Source of the DNA: Silene noctiflora | Taxonomy: Eukaryota > Streptophyta > Magnoliopsida > Caryophyllales > Caryophyllaceae | Direction: 5' to 3' | DNA length: 43,289 bases | Assembly (NCBI GenBank): GCA_009801015.1 | Contig: VHZZ01000107.1 | Coordinates: forward strand, 53,999-97,287 | In this document: piece by piece, positions 1 to 10,799 of the stretch | How the letters are laid out: each line of letters starts with the position of its first letter | Numbering within the stretch: position 1 is the stretch's first letter | Notes under the pieces: model-generated | Databases searched by the model: none | Seen by the model: the letters and a program-made list of their open reading frames with translations, nothing else | What the model was told of the DNA's origin: nothing | Translations under genes and position numbers: made by a program

Positions 1-1638
1 TGCTTGTCTCTTGCTTTCAATAATCGTATTGCTTACTTTTATTGCTTTCGTGTGTCGGACGTTGATAATCGTGACTAGGATTCCCGACACACACCTCGAG
101 TCCCGAGAAGCGTGCTAGTGGGCGATCCCTCACTAGTTCGAGACCCTTGTTGCTTGCATTCTTGCCCTAGAGTCGGGCAAGGGTGGTTACCAAGATCCGG
201 CTAAAGTACCGGACCGTGACACTAAGCTTATAGGAGGGATTTAAACCTGTAACCTTTTATTAGTCGTACCCCTTCTTATTATCAATAATCATGTATACTA
301 TATCTGATATCTCGGTCACTGTTTTATTACGTTTTTAAGAGAAGTGTTTTTAGTGAAAGTGCTACTCTCTCCGTTTTAATGAAATGTTTATATATACTTT
401 ATACACAACGACCAAGGTACAAAGAGAATGAGATTGTGAGAATGAGATTGTTTTTAATTGGACGTCGATTGAGAGTGGTCCTTTGGTCTCCCTTGTAACA
501 TTGGTTGTATTGTATTGTGTTGGTTGATTTAAGGTTTAATCGATTAATTCCCTGTTGGGGTTTCAGAAAAAGTAAAAGATATCCAAAATAGAAACATAAA
601 CTATTGAATGAAACATCAAAGAAGGAGCGTATAAATTATTAAGCGGGACGGAGAGAGCATAATATTACTGGGTGGTAACGATTTTATACAAATAGGAAAA
701 CGAGATCAAAATTGAGAGTACATAGCGTAAACCCCTCTTTTTTGTGGCAGCCGTAAAGATATAAGTAGCTTACAAGAGTCAAGGTGCTCGTTTATCGCTA
801 AACCAAGACTTTTTACGATTTTTTTTCCACTATACAAATTCTTGATCAGTGGGTATTCAATTGAACCACATGAAATCCCATCTCCATGAATACGAAGGAA
901 CTATTCCATTATAGTTAAATCAATGGTGCAGAATCCAAAATTCATCGCCTCTGCTCGACACCACCTTTGCCACCATATGATGCCAATTGATGGGTTAAAC
1001 ACATGGTCACGAGTTCCAAAAGCAACAACTTTCTTTTCCAAATTAATGGTCTTTTCGAGATCTTCGATTCGAAAAATATTATTACCATTATCTGAACTCG
1101 TCACAAGAGTCATGGTCGATCAAATATGTTTAATTAACTAAATAAACTTTAATTGACTATATCTCCCGATATTAAGTTCAAAAGTAACACTTTTTTGTGC
1201 TCATAGCCTTTACGAGATCTTTGGACTGAAAAAATAACTCGTCCTTAGAAAAAAAAAAAAGGCATAGACCGCGTAGGACACACAATATTTTCAAATTGTA
1301 CCCATTTTAATATTTTTTTTGTTAATTTGACCCATTTTAATATTTATGTCGAGCACCATATTCCCTACGCTTATGTCGAAATATAGAGTATTTGACAAGA
1401 AAATATACTCCAACAACGCAGCTATCCAGATTTAGATAGGTGGTCTTTCGCGGAAAGTCCGAGTGAAGTAAAAAAGGCAACTGCCGGAGAGTAAAAGTAA
1501 ATAAAATGCAGTACAGTAATTATTAAATCACACAATTACAGTCTATGACAACTGACAAGTGACAACCATCGCGACAGGCGACATCCGATAACTTCAATCT
1601 CTTACCAAATCGTCCTCGGTACAATTCACCGGATGAAC
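1..1638. other. Spacer without a supported gene
   Basis: No reading frame here looks like a conserved protein. The longest, on both strands around 901-1141, are under 75 codons, overlap each other and match no family I know. The only recognisable structure is a Stowaway-type element at about 363-660. The first 250 bases are less AT-rich than the rest and could be the edge of a retroelement or another gene, but nothing in them is diagnostic. Confidence 0.5.
363..660. mobile_element. Stowaway-type MITE (Tc1/mariner-like)
   Basis: The left end reads CTCTCTCCGTTTTAATGAAA and the right end, reverse-complemented, begins CTCTCTCCGTCCCGCTTAAT, so the termini are imperfect inverted repeats close to the plant Stowaway consensus CTCCCTCCG. 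A TA precedes the left end, as expected for the TA target duplication; the right TA is not clean. The element is about 300 bp and non-coding. Confidence 0.7.
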
Positions 1639-2091
1639 TTAGTACAAGTCACCCTCCTTGTGAGTATGGATCACGAGGTCAGCTCGAGGATATGAGACAC
1701 AAGTGAGCAAGTATCCTTCTTTCATTTGGGTGTCATCAAGGAAGGAACCATCTGACTGATCTACCTCACCTTGATGAACTTTCCCGGCGCAGGTGGAGCA
1801 GGCACCTGCTCGGCATGAATACGGAAGTTCAATCCCGGCATCTTCTGCTGAGTCGAGAATGTATGCATCATCTGGGGCGTCAAATTCATGCTCCCCCTCA
1901 GGAGTGATTAACTTGACCTTGTATGTTGCCATAGCTGTGGTTCGGTAGGATAATGAGGTTTTCAAGCCGAATGACTTGGATATGCTCTTTGCTGATCCAA
2001 ATGATACAGGGCAGTTAAATATCGGGCTGGTAACTGGAGTCTTGGGGACGGTTAGGAGTGTGCATTGGGTTGTGAGATTAACAGTCGACAT
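1639..2091 (-). CDS. FD3: Plastid [2Fe-2S] ferredoxin, root (non-photosynthetic) type
   Basis: A 150-residue precursor in one coding exon. Residues 1 to about 53 are rich in Ser, Thr and Lys and lack acidic residues until the mature start, as in a plastid transit peptide. The mature domain starts near [16 protein letters not shown]. The iron-sulphur ligands are Cys93, Cys98, Cys101 (CRAGACSTC) and Cys131. The protein accepts electrons from FNR or photosystem I and passes them to nitrite reductase, glutamate synthase and similar enzymes in the stroma. The ending [11 protein letters not shown] and the [13 protein letters not shown] core resemble the root-type Arabidopsis FD3 rather than leaf ferredoxins, so the paralogue call is an inference. 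An acceptor 9 bases upstream of the ATG shows that the 5' UTR is spliced. Confidence 0.93.
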   Translation of the reverse strand: MSTVNLTTQCTLLTVPKTPVTSPIFNCPVSFGSAKSISKSFGLKTSLSYRTTAMATYKVKLITPEGEHEFDAPDDAYILDSAEDAGIELPYSCRAGACSTCAGKVHQGEVDQSDGSFLDDTQMKEGYLLTCVSYPRADLVIHTHKEGDLY

Positions 2092-2261
2092 ATTTTCGCC
2101 CTACATCAGATAAAAAGCTTATTTAGTTTGCAAAGACAATAAAGTCTGTAAAAAACGTAATCCGTAGCACATATACAAGCAAAAATCCATCTCAATGGTA
2201 TTTAGCTAACTCATGAAACACACTTCTCATCATGAATCTACGGAAACAGTCTGTGTTTACT

Positions 2262-2345
2262 AACAGTGTAAGGGCAGCTGCATACACTTGATCCCATTCC
2301 CCTCTTACCCTACCTTAGACAGGAACCCTTAAGAGGCACGGGATG
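2262..2345 (+). mobile_element. SINE-like 3' remnant
   Basis: The order GTAAGGGCAGCTGCATACA, then a CCC-rich stretch, then AGGAACCC, then GAGGCACGGGATGATGTTG follows the typical 3' half of tRNA-derived plant SINEs. No A or B box is visible, so this is a truncated copy. It lies inside the ferredoxin leader intron. Confidence 0.45.
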
Positions 2346-3309
2346 ATGTTGTCGCTCTTAGATGATATGATTATAAGAAGCATTCAGCAAAATTTTGGCT
2401 ATGATTATCTGAAATCAAATTTTAAGTCGAGCATGTCGAGCATCAAGTAGATGTTCTATGTCAGAGTTCCGCCTCCAAGTCTTGGAACCAACTGAACAAC
2501 AAGCATAGTACCCAGTTCATGTTGTGGTTGTGTACTACGTACTTAATCTACTGAATCACAATACTATGTATAAAACAAACTATTTTCAAAGACGCACGGG
2601 GCCTCAATTTGGTGTTTATTCTTCAAAGTACATGTAAAGCATATAATAATACAAGGACTACTAGTTTTCATAATCTCATCACAGAAATTTTAAATCAGCT
2701 AAAAACTTCCGCATCGAGAGCTGCATAAATTGAGTTAAGAAAAATCATTGATTTAGCTGAATTCAGTCAAAAACCCAACCCACCAATCCTTTTAGAAAGT
2801 CTTCTTAACTATAAGACTACCCCGCTTGCTTCTGAGCACCCGATAATTCAGAGCTACAAACAGCACACAATTTTTTGGATACTGGAACCTTAGTTTAAAA
2901 AAGCGCACATTAGATGAGGCACTAGCCAAAATGCCTCAGTGTGTTTTAGGTGCGTCCAAAAGGCGCGCACCTTCGCCTTGCGCATTTTCAAACTATGACT
3001 GGAACATAAATGACCCCCACACAAGTAGATAGAAACCAGAATTTGGGTGGCAAACGACATAAAACCAATGCCTAAAAGGCTATGACAAATGGGAGGAATG
3101 TGATGACCCATAACAAACATTAGGTTTAGAATTGCACCGAACAAATGCTACTCCATCCCATCGAGACCAAACTAACCACTTTTCAAATTTTTCCCCACAT
3201 GTTTGTGGGTCACGCCGTCACTGGTAGTTTGATGACTTGATCTAGATAGAAGGGAATAGTTCAAAACAAAAGAAAGCAGAACTAGTTTTTTGAAATCAAC
3301 ATCACCATC

Positions 3310-3470
3310 ATTACCCCCGTGCCTCAAGAGCTCCCACTAATTGCCCGTGTAGGCAGCCTTACCCCTGTAACAGGGGTAAAAGAGGCTATCTCCGAATGAC
3401 CCAAGATGAAAATTGGGTCAAGAACTGGATCGACTGGCTGATAACCAAGTTCTAGAGCTTTGAGACGAGA
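3310..3470 (-). mobile_element. SINE-like element, minus strand
   Basis: Read on the minus strand, a region with a B-box-like CCAGTTCTTGACCC is followed by CGGAGATAGCCTCTTTTACC, GGGGTAAGGCTGCCTACAC, GTGGGAGCTCTTGAGGCAC and a TGATGATG tail. This order matches tRNA-derived plant SINEs. It sits in the ferredoxin leader intron in the same orientation as the gene. The 5' limit is uncertain. Confidence 0.6.
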
Positions 3471-3648
3471 TTATTATCAGGTATAATGGGTTTTTCCTAA
3501 ATAAACCGACGAAAACGAGGGGTCATGCAACATGCAAGCTTGAAACAAGTTATCATAGCATTCACAGGCCTAAAATCATTAACATGAAACAGGGAAATAT
3601 AATCAAAGGCTCAATCCTCAGACCATTAAATTATCACTAACCAGACAA

Positions 3649-3705
3649 TTACTCCCGCCGTCCCAATCATTTGTTTACCTTTGATTAAAATACGCGTAAT
3701 ACCTA
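3649..3705. mobile_element. Stowaway end fragment
   Basis: The sequence ACTCCCGCCGTCCCAATCAT followed by TTGTTTACC is one Stowaway terminus. No matching inverted end is found in the following few hundred bases, so only a fragment remains. Confidence 0.45.
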
Positions 3706-4307
3706 ACAACTAATTAAACTAGACTACAAAACTAATCAAGCATGAAAACCCAAATCAATTATTACTCAATCATATAAATAATCAACAATCATATATAAGC
3801 AGCTAATTACACAAACAATCTACAAAATTTTATTCATCTATTTAGTCAACTTAATTAATATCTTTAATTTAACATATAAATCCATAAAAATCTGAACTTT
3901 ATATTATTAAGTTCCAAAACAAAAATCTAAAACAACAAAAAAAATTAAGTGGGCACATAAATAAATCATCTTTATAGCAGATCAAAACAAGAAAAGGGTC
4001 TTTTTCAAAAAAATAAAAATCATAAACTCCAAACCCTTTAAACCCTAAAAAATATCACATCAACAATAATGAATAACCCAACAAAATGTCAATATTATAA
4101 CACACAACACATAAGACTAATAACAATAAATAGAATAAATAGAATAAGACCGTCTTACACTGTGAGACGGGTTTTTTTAAAATAGGAAGGGAGAAGAGAA
4201 TTACCAAAGGTAGATGGATTGATGGAGAAATAATAAAAACGGAGAAAACAAGGAGAAAGTATGGAAAACAAAAGTTGTATATGTAATTTGTGAAAGCTTG
4301 TTTGTTG

Positions 4308-4315
4308 TTTTTATA
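4308..4315 (-). promoter_or_regulatory. TATA box of the ferredoxin gene
   Basis: On the minus strand the sequence reads CTTATAAAAACAAC. This TATA box lies about 100 bases upstream of the leader-intron donor, so transcription should start near 4280 and give a non-coding first exon of about 75-80 bases. No other TATA motif is as well placed. Confidence 0.6.
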
Positions 4316-4343
4316 AGAGGGAATTGGAGTTGGACAATTCTCA

Positions 4344-4506
4344 TTTGTGACGGAAGGTATCCGTCACTTTGAGAAGACGGGTACCACTTTTACTCACAAA
4401 TGACCCATGAGAGGAGAGAGGAAAGCAAGTGGAGGGGTGCCCCCACCTTTTGCTTTATTCGTTTTGTGAGTGTCATTACCCATCACAAATACCGACCCGT
4501 CACAAA
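4344..4506. mobile_element. MITE abutting the ferredoxin core promoter
   Basis: The ends TTTGTGACGG and CCGTCACAAA are perfect 10-bp inverted repeats of a 163-bp segment, and similarity continues inward (ACTCACAAATG against ACTCACAAAAC). A subterminal hairpin GTGACGG...CCGTCAC lies just inside the left end. I found no clear target duplication, so the superfamily is open; the layout resembles the element at 31966-32609. Its inner edge is only about 30 bases upstream of the ferredoxin TATA box. Confidence 0.6.
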
Positions 4507-4670
4507 GGAGACGCTTTGATCGGAGTTATAGAGTTCAATGGAAGGCCAAAATTTTTGGGTTGGTGCCTTTTGGGAATGCCCAAATTGTTTGATTACTACT
4601 CTAATTAGGAGGGGTTTTAGGCAAGTGACCATGTGACACCTCTTTAATTCTGGTTCTGACGGAAATATTT

Positions 4671-4910
4671 TTTGTGCAAATCTGTACCGCCACGTCATAG
4701 CATTCAAGTTTTTTTTTAAATATTAAATGTAGGACCCACAACAGAGATTAAGGAATTAATTAATAAAATTCCGTCGTCTATGCTTATGTTTTGCGAAAAT
4801 TTGTGCAGCCACGTCAAAACATTCAAGTTTTTTTTTGAAATATTAAATGCGGGACTCACAACAAAGATTAACGAATTAATTAATAAAATTTTGTCTATGT
4901 TTATGTTTTG
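4671..4910. repeat. Two-copy tandem repeat, period about 119 bp
   Basis: The block containing GCCACGTCATAGCATTCAAG at 4689 recurs as GCCACGTCAAAACATTCAAG at 4808. In both copies it is followed by a poly-T run, TATTAAATG, GGGAC or GGACC, CACAACA and GATTAA.GAATTAATTAAT. The copies have diverged by roughly 10-15 percent. There is no coding potential. Confidence 0.75.
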
Positions 4911-6115
4911 TATGTAAATGAATACGTTTATAATTTGTACGTACGTAAATATTAAAAATAACTATGGTTTATACGTAAATATTAATAAATAACGATTTGT
5001 GAATAATTTATATTGTGATAAATGATAACAAATTATACCAATTGATACAAATACAATCCAAATTTAATTAGAATAATAAATTACAATAACACTTTAAAAC
5101 TAGTTTGTTTTAAATTTAAAATGAGTTAAATAGTACAGATAAGATAAAAGCAGAATGTCTAGTTATTAGCATAAAAAACTTGTTATACATTTATACTTAA
5201 TAACTTATGCACTATTGACTTGTATAATTTATATTCGAAACTAATTGTAAAAGTAGTGATATACATCTATGTTCAGCGGCGTTGCCTTATAAGTCTCGTG
5301 GGGTCTCGACTTTTGGGACAATTAACGTTTTATATTGTTAAATTTGTTTGATTTGAAAATTTTATACCGAGTAATAACTAGAATCGATGACAAGTATCAC
5401 ATATATTTTTATAAATCTCGTGTAATTTGATATATCGAGTTTATATTTAGTTCGGAAAATAATTCACAAATCACTCAAATACTTGCTTTTCTTCCTTAAA
5501 AACTAGTCATCCTATGTAAGAAAATCTTACAACTCTCTTAATCACATACCAATTTTGCTATAGTCCAGATTCAGCCAACTAAACCCCCCAAAAAAAAAAA
5601 AAAAAAAAAAAAAATGTCCATAATAGTTTTCCTGAATAAAAAGCCAATTAAAAGTAATAATAAAAAAATGTTGCATAAATTAATTAGGGCCTTGGATTTT
5701 TGTTGGCGGCTATAAATATAAATAATAATGATCATGTGGTGGGATTTAGGAACCACAATGAGCCAATGGTTCGAGCTTGTTTGAGAGCATTGACTGGCTC
5801 TTCAGGGTAACCATGAGCCACCCCCACCATGGTTCCTATTTACTAGAACAAGTTTTAGAGTTTCATTAAACCATTTTTTTATGATTATGCTAAATAAATC
5901 CAATGATTGTTGTCAAATTGGTTTCTTCCTTCATCAACTACAACTCTATAATGGCCGTTAGTCTTAATTCGTTTTAATGTTACGACGGATTTTAATAGTA
6001 TTACCTGATGATAATTAACAATTTTTTGTTAGTACCTGCCTACCTGGTCACCTTTATTATCTGAATTTGTTTTATATCGTTATAAGGGATATAATTGTCT
6101 TAAACAAGAATTTGT
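4911..6115. other. AT-rich spacer without a supported gene
   Basis: AT-rich sequence with an uninterrupted run of about 28 As at 5586-5613. No reading frame has recognisable protein features and no clear repeat termini were found. This is ordinary intergenic sequence between the ferredoxin promoter region and the hAT element. Confidence 0.5.
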
Positions 6116-6123
6116 GTTAGAAT

Positions 6124-6719
6124 TAGACCTGTCAAAACTCGACCCGACCCATCCAACCCGTTTTTTAGGATTACAAACCCTGTTTTTTCGACCCGCGACC
6201 CGTTTGACCTGAACTCGAAATGACCCGTTATAAAAATATCAAATTTTTATAATTTTTAATAACGTGTAACAAAATATTCACATTGCGAAACATGTCTCGA
6301 CAAGTATGAAAAAGTCAATATTACCTTTGTCTGATACGGAGGGAGTATTTTATTAAAATATTAATATTTATATATTATATTTGAAAAAATTGTTTAAAAA
6401 CTTATTTTTTTTATTAATTAAAATTACAAATACAACTAAAAAGTCAATTTTATTTAACTTTTGTAATATTTAATAATAAAATAATTATTAAAAAAACTTT
6501 ATTTTAATAATTATGTCAATATAATTAATGTAAACGTTGAATATTATTAAAATATTAATTTTAAATATGTTTTACGTTTTTAAAAATATTTTTTTAATTA
6601 AAAAATAGTTTAAAAACGACATTAGAAATTATTTATTAACTCGTATTCTAACCCTAACCCGACCCGTATTCATCCCGACATGTATTCTGACCCAAGACCT
6701 GACCCATTTGACAGGTCTA
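6124..6719. mobile_element. Non-autonomous hAT-type element with 8-bp target duplications
   Basis: The 13-bp inverted ends TAGACCTGTCAAA and TTTGACAGGTCTA bound a 596-bp non-coding segment. It is flanked on both sides by the identical 8-bp GTTAGAAT (6116-6123 and 6720-6727). Repeated GACCCG motifs crowd both subterminal regions. An 8-bp duplication with short inverted repeats starting TAG is diagnostic of hAT elements. The interior is extremely AT-rich, and a Stowaway end (CGGAGGGAGTA) lies near 6338-6348. The intact duplication suggests fairly recent insertion. Confidence 0.88.
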
Positions 6720-6727
6720 GTTAGAAT

Positions 6728-7610
6728 GATATGGAATAACTATTACAAAACGACCTTAGCTTGAACCGGTGAGGTTCAAAAACAAAGTTAGTTTGAGTAA
6801 TTATTGAATGATCGCGATCGACGAGCTACTAAACTTCTGTGTTTTCCAATATTGTGTAACTACGATTAGAATTGACGATTATTCAAGTCGAGCAGGATCA
6901 TATAAACCGAATGAATAGTTTGGTCAATTTAAATCAAAACGGGGTTTGATCTTTTCGGATGTAATACAAATATGCAATTCAAGTATAACTAGATTCATAT
7001 CGAATTTCACCTGATCATAATTAAATCGATCAAACGACACAATCGATTGGAAAAATGATCATAATTAAATCGACTAAACAACACTTAATCAATCCATCGT
7101 ATTTTCGCCTCTGAAAAACTCCTGTATGTGTACGGGCAGTACCTCAAGACATAGAGACCGTCAAATGTCACAGAACGTTGACATTTGACGGTATAGACAT
7201 GAAGAACTGACGTAATCTTAAACAATAAAGCAGGCTAAAAATCCCAAGAGGAATCTGTCCAAATGCATGAAGAACTTTTAAATCATATTTTTAAAATTTT
7301 AAAATATTTTGAAATAAATAAATGTTAAAATGAAGTCGTAGAGGTTGTAAAGAATATTGAGTTTACGAAAATGAGCAGACAATAACAACAAAAACACATC
7401 TATTAAATAAAGTCGTCGACTTGTAGCTGCTCCAAGTTACAATGAGCATATCATGAAACAGACGGAATATTAAGCAGTTCAAGAACGTCTCTGTATACTA
7501 AACTCAAAATGATTACCACTATCCTACTATCACAGTAGAAGGGAAAAAAAGCGAAAGAAAAAGGAAAAAAAAACTCGGGACAAACGATATGATGTTGGGA
7601 AGAAATTTTC
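6728..7610. other. Spacer between the hAT element and RPL10A
   Basis: No coding region is supported. It contains the perfect hairpin at 7157-7192. The last few hundred bases should include the RPL10A 3' UTR, whose polyadenylation site I could not place. Confidence 0.5.
7157..7192. repeat. Perfect 14-bp inverted repeat with 8-nt loop
   Basis: ACCGTCAAATGTCA, then the loop CAGAACGT, then the exact reverse complement TGACATTTGACGGT. The stem has no mismatch and stops abruptly at both ends. There is no T-run that would mark a pol III terminator and no neighbouring transposon end. Its function is unknown. Confidence 0.85.
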
Positions 7611-10515
7611 TTAGAAGATGCGGTAGGGTCTTCCCATGGTACTCTTCAGGTACAAACACCTGACCTGCATTGACATAAAACCGAGAAACATTGCATATGA
7701 AGATGATAAAAAACCTACAAGTAGCTGAGTAGCTTTGAAACAGCTAAAAGAATGGAAATTAACTATGATTAACTTCCTCGGATAGCTGTGAATGCGTATG
7801 CTTTTATTCTGTTGTGGTCATGTTATAATCTAAGATGCTAATTCAATTCACATATTCATCTAAGCATTACAAATTTATGATCATCACCGATGATGTGTGT
7901 TGCGGCTATTTAATAAATGGGCCATTTTAATAAATGGAATAACTAATTTTCCTTGGAAGAAAAATAGGAGAGAAGACAACATACATTCTGCCAGTTCTTT
8001 TTCAAGAGTGACACGAGGAAGTTGACGCTCATTTGAACATTCTGGAAAATCTGCTTCTCATCCATGCTGCAGTTACCAACGGCGACACCCATGCAAAGCA
8101 CCTTCTTCAGCTGGAACTTGATGGTAGCCTTGGTCTCGTTCACTTTGTTTTCCAAAGGCTCTTGGTGGCTAACTAAGGTTGGGAACTTACCTGAAAAACA
8201 CAAAGGACTTTTAGATTTTTTGTTAAAAGCTAAAACTCTAAACAACGAATGATTGATTTAATGTCGAATATCTTAGTAGACTTGCCTGCCTTGTTGAGAC
8301 CAGGACCGAGCAAACGAGGAATCTGCTTAATGACAGATTCAGAGGCAAGGAAAGCATGGTACTTTTTAGCAAGCTTCTTAACAAGTTTCTTGTTCTTGTT
8401 GAGCTTTTTCAATGCTTCAACATCCATGGATTCCATACCAATTCTCTCAGCCTATAAAAAGAAAATTACAAGTCTTATGAACAACCACACAATACATGCA
8501 GAAAATGAAAATTAAGAATCGATTAATAACCAAAGTTTTAGTGAAAAAAAAAATTGAAATTAAAATGTACAGGAAGCAGATTGATAGAAAATGCTACTAC
8601 TGAGAAGAACAATCCAAAATGATTGTGTTTTCAAAAGAATGAAAAAGTGTTTAACATCCAACTTTTCCCTAAAACAAATTTCTCTACATAACTGAAGCCA
8701 ATGTAGACGCGTCTTCCACGTGTTGTACACTATGTTACTATGATACTTCAGTTTTAGAAGTTTAAGTGTACGTATATAATCATGTTAGAACAGGATCTCT
8801 GTATCCTTATTTACCAACGAACCTTATTCCTACCATTCTCTTCACTTCACTTCAAAACTATCGATATTGTACTCAACTTTTTGTTTTGAAGACATCTTCC
8901 ATATATCCTCGATAAAAGACAATGACAAAATATCTAATTTATTGGGACATATCCAGCTAAACACATTTATATGAATATAACTTTACAAGGGTGCAAGCAT
9001 ATTGAACACATCCTACACAATAAATGCAAAACCTCAGGAAAATAAAATATAAAAGATGTACCGGTTATGAAGAAAACTAGAGTTAGATTAAATGATGTAT
9101 TTATAGATATAGGGACATCAAAACATTATGTTTTCAGAAACAATAACAAAACAAAATGTCACCATTGATGACCAACATCCAATGGCATAAAAGGGATTTT
9201 AAATGCATGATATGCAATCTAATGTATATTTGCATAACTAGCTAATGCCAGTCAAAGTTACCTCTTCTACGTGTTGAGCATCACCAAGCATGCAAACTTT
9301 CATCTTGGGGCGGGGAACGTGGGGCAACTTAACAGAACCACTGAAACGCTTATCCTTTTGAGGATCATAGTTCTTCAGACCAATCTGCAGCTCAATTGTC
9401 TCTGTAAACTTCCTACCCTTCTCCTTAGCATCACTAGAAATGCTGGCGATGGCTTCTCTCACAGCCTCACTTGATAACTTACTGCAATAATAAATTCAAA
9501 AAATCAACAAACCAAGACTCAAATAACATTTCGGGAAGCACTATCACTTAACACAACAACAACAAAACCTCAATGGCTACCAAAAATTGCGGGGTAGGGG
9601 GGATGTGCGCAGTCTAAACCTTGTTAATTCCATTATAATCCAAAACCAAAGAGTAATGATTCTTTTCTCCATATAACAATAAAACCAGCACTATCACATA
9701 ACATATGTTCAATTTTACAGTCACAAATTAACTACGAGGCTAATTTTTTGAGATTAGACAAGTAATTATTCCAGACCAAGGTAAGATGTGATAACTGCTA
9801 CTTCAATTTATCAAAACAACAAAGTCTACATCGAATAAAAACTACTCTATGTATGTTGCAAACTATATCAGACAACCAAGAGTTTCGCCTTTTGAGGCAC
9901 CATTGGTGTACAATCACACTGTTAGACCACAAAATTATCCGGAGACACTATAAGATGATAAGCCATATCACATACTCACATCAACAGAAATGAATCCGTA
10001 ATTGCTCACCGAAGATGCCACACCCCAATCCTCAGCATTCCACAAAATTAGATATACCCATAAATGTAACCCTTATTTCTTGAACACTAGTGAAGTTATA
10101 TACTCCTCCGTCCTAATCATTTGTAAAAGCATTTTATTCTTTGCGAGGATCATTTTAATCAAATTTAAACAATTGATTGCGACGGTGGGAGTGGTAAATG
10201 TACCTTCTTATCATCATTTCAACCAAAACACGACCTTACTATTAAAAATATTCTACAAATTTCGCTTAAATCAGCTAATTATCTACCACAATCCACATCA
10301 AATTACAAAAATCAAGTAAAAATTTGTGTTGTAAAAAACAATAAAATGAAAAATTCTAGGAACAATGAAACAAGATCTACTGCAATTAAATTACATAATT
10401 AAATATACCAATATCAAATCATAATATTAACAAAAAAAAAAAATCCTCGATAAACAACTGAAATAGCAGAAATTAAATTAATTGAACAAATCAGATTCAA
10501 AAACAAATACCTCAT
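7611..10515 (-). CDS. RPL10A: 60S ribosomal protein L10a (uL1)
   Basis: Five coding exons on the minus strand: 10515-10511 (only ATGAG), 9481-9262, 8451-8286, 8190-7985 and 7664-7611. They give 651 bases and 216 residues, the usual plant length. The protein starts [20 protein letters not shown] and ends [10 protein letters not shown]. Family blocks include [40 protein letters not shown] and [20 protein letters not shown]. uL1 forms the L1 stalk of the large ribosomal subunit and helps release deacylated tRNA from the E site. The intron between exons 3 and 4 uses a GC donor (GCAG|GCAAGT). The first coding exon is tiny; it is supported by the codon split AG|T for Ser2 and by family conservation. 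A short 5' UTR intron (10547-10659) is also likely. Confidence 0.95.
9545..9632 (-). mobile_element. SINE-like 3' remnant in RPL10A intron 1
   Basis: On the minus strand the order is AAGGTTTAGACTGCGCACAT, CCCCCCTACCCCGCAA, GGTAGCCATTGAGG and a TTGTTGTTG tail, matching 3' ends of tRNA-derived plant SINEs. The 5' part is not recognisable. The tail ends in a simple repeat, as SINE tails do. Confidence 0.5.
10103..10193. mobile_element. Short degenerate Stowaway element in RPL10A intron 1
   Basis: The left end CTCCTCCGTCCTAATCATTTGT and the reverse-complemented right end CTCCCACCGTCGCAATCAATTG are imperfect inverted repeats of the Stowaway type, preceded by TA. At about 90 bp it is an internally deleted copy. 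Confidence 0.6.
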
Positions 10516-10546
10516 GACGAAATCCCGAAATCGCAATCACCAAAAC

Positions 10547-10659
10547 CTAAATTACAAAGAGACGAATGAAATACTGAGATTAAATTGAAACTTAATGAAT
10601 TAAAATTTATAATTAAAACTACAAAAAAGAGGAGAGAGATAGGGAAATCAGAAATGTAC
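10547..10659 (-). other. Probable 5' UTR intron of RPL10A
   Basis: The minus-strand donor is TCTCG|GTACATTTC (exon end 10660) and the acceptor GTAATTTAG|GTTTTGGTG (exon resumes 10546). That leaves a 113-bp leader intron about 30 bases upstream of the ATG. The splice signals fit, but no transcript data are available. Confidence 0.45.
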
Positions 10660-10666
10660 CGAGAAA

Positions 10667-10789
10667 TTAGGGTTTATGAGTGCAGCTCGGAACTAGAGGT
10701 ATGAAAATGGCGGAAGTAGAAGAGATGTTATAAGAGATAATTAAAACCCTAATGGGCTATTTTATTGTGTGTATGGCTTTCGTTGGGCT
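10667..10789 (-). promoter_or_regulatory. RPL10A promoter: telo-boxes and site II elements
   Basis: AAACCCTAA telo-boxes occur at 10744-10752 (plus strand) and 10667-10675 (minus strand, in the likely leader). TGGGCT site II elements are at 10753-10758 and 10784-10789. The pairing of telo-box and TGGGCY elements is the known signature of plant ribosomal-protein and other growth-linked promoters, bound by TCP factors and telo-box proteins. No convincing TATA box is present, which is also common in this class. Transcription probably starts near 10730. Confidence 0.75.
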
Positions 10790-10799
10790 CGTATTTGTT

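Larger units (their letters stand above)
2101..4204 (-). other. 5' UTR intron of the ferredoxin gene
   Basis: The donor on the minus strand is CCTTTG|GTAATT, with the exon ending at 4205. The acceptor is TGATGTAG|GGCGAAAAT, with the exon resuming at 2100, nine bases before the start codon. The 2.1-kb intron is several times longer than the coding region. It holds two SINE-like remnants and a Stowaway end fragment, and otherwise no recognisable gene. Long leader introns often enhance expression in plants; whether this one does is not shown by the sequence. Confidence 0.7.

Noticed and set aside
901-1141. Overlapping frames of about 70 codons on both strands
   Set aside because: They oppose each other, have no splice partners or recognisable domains, and match no family I know.
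5586-5613. A long A-run as a retroposon tail
   Set aside because: No retrotransposed gene or LINE sequence precedes it on either strand, so it is treated as a simple repeat.
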